A model generated the notes under the pieces. That model saw only the letters and a program-made list of their open reading frames with translations. It had not been told where the DNA came from and did no database searches. Source: Pigoraptor vietnamica (taxonomy: Eukaryota; Opisthokonta; Filasterea). Taken from it: a stretch of 28,261 nt of DNA. The stretch lies in contig CALSCQ010002813.1 in the NCBI GenBank assembly GCA_943704525.1, positions 1-28,261 of the forward strand, in the 5' to 3' direction. Numbering within the stretch: the first letter of the stretch is position 1; the number at the start of each line of letters is the position of its first letter. The position numbers and the translations under genes are program-made. Shown here in pieces: positions 28,148-28,261 of the stretch.

Positions 28148-28216
28148 CTATTGAAGAAAGGTAAGTTATGAGAAGTATGAGTAACTCAAAAATTTCTTGG
28201 AAGTCTGCTCGGTATG

Positions 28217-28258
<42 letters not shown>

Positions 28259-28261
28259 TCT
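28148..28261. other. Kinase intron with CT repeat to window edge
   Basis: Upstream intron of the kinase gene, ending (on the complement) TTCTTCAATAG at the exon. From about 28220 to the right edge is a (CT)n tract. Confidence 0.7.

Overview
This is eukaryotic nuclear DNA. It is GC-rich and intron-dense: the recognisable proteins can only be read by joining exons across short introns of about 60-380 bases. Most introns start GTGCGT, GTGAGT or GTGGGT, end in CAG or TAG, and often carry a CTAAC/TTAAC-like branch site. All exon joins below were chosen so that splice sites, reading phase and family homology agree; homology was judged from memory of the families, with no database search. A protein-tyrosine kinase with the HRDLAARN-type catalytic loop, an axonemal central-pair protein (SPEF2), TORC2 RICTOR, and a perfect RFX X-box motif upstream of the axonemal gene suggest a flagellated protist near the animals (unicellular holozoan or a close relative). 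The species is not identified.

Layout, left to right, eight genes on strictly alternating strands. (1) + 113-2312: 3' part of TAF1A, a subunit of the RNA polymerase I factor SL1. (2) - 2403-2746: a 57-residue single-pass membrane protein, not recognised. (3) + 3127-5076: a mitochondrial carrier (SLC25 family). (4) - 5176-12492: SPEF2/CPC1-like central-apparatus protein, 1929 aa, with CH, adenylate-kinase-like and EF-hand-like parts. (5) + 13102-14025: an intronless F-box/Sel1-repeat protein. (6) - 14459-19288: a 1144-aa adenylation-carrier-thioester reductase fusion with carboxylic acid reductase architecture, containing two GC-AG introns. (7) + 19929-26113: a compact 1191-aa RICTOR in 16 exons. 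(8) - 26459-28147: C-terminal half of a tyrosine kinase with a tyrosine-bearing tail; its N-terminal part lies beyond the right edge.

The genes therefore form convergent pairs (1/2, 3/4, 5/6, 7/8) and divergent pairs (2/3, 4/5, 6/7). Convergent ends are 90-433 bases apart and divergent starts 380-640 bases apart, so promoters should be shared. The 4/5 promoter holds an RFX X-box followed by two CACGTG palindromes 11 bases apart. There is no operon or single pathway: the genes serve rRNA transcription, mitochondrial transport, flagellar motility, ubiquitin ligation, acid reduction, TORC2 signalling and tyrosine phosphorylation.

Introns and intergenic gaps are loaded with TG/CA microsatellites, a 25-C run, a 40-A run, a 32-bp minisatellite and several intron-internal duplications that copied 3' splice-site regions. 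The most unusual items are the reductase fusion with its GC-AG introns, the X-box/E-box module, the compact RICTOR, and an in-frame, stop-free TG-repeat intron in RICTOR.
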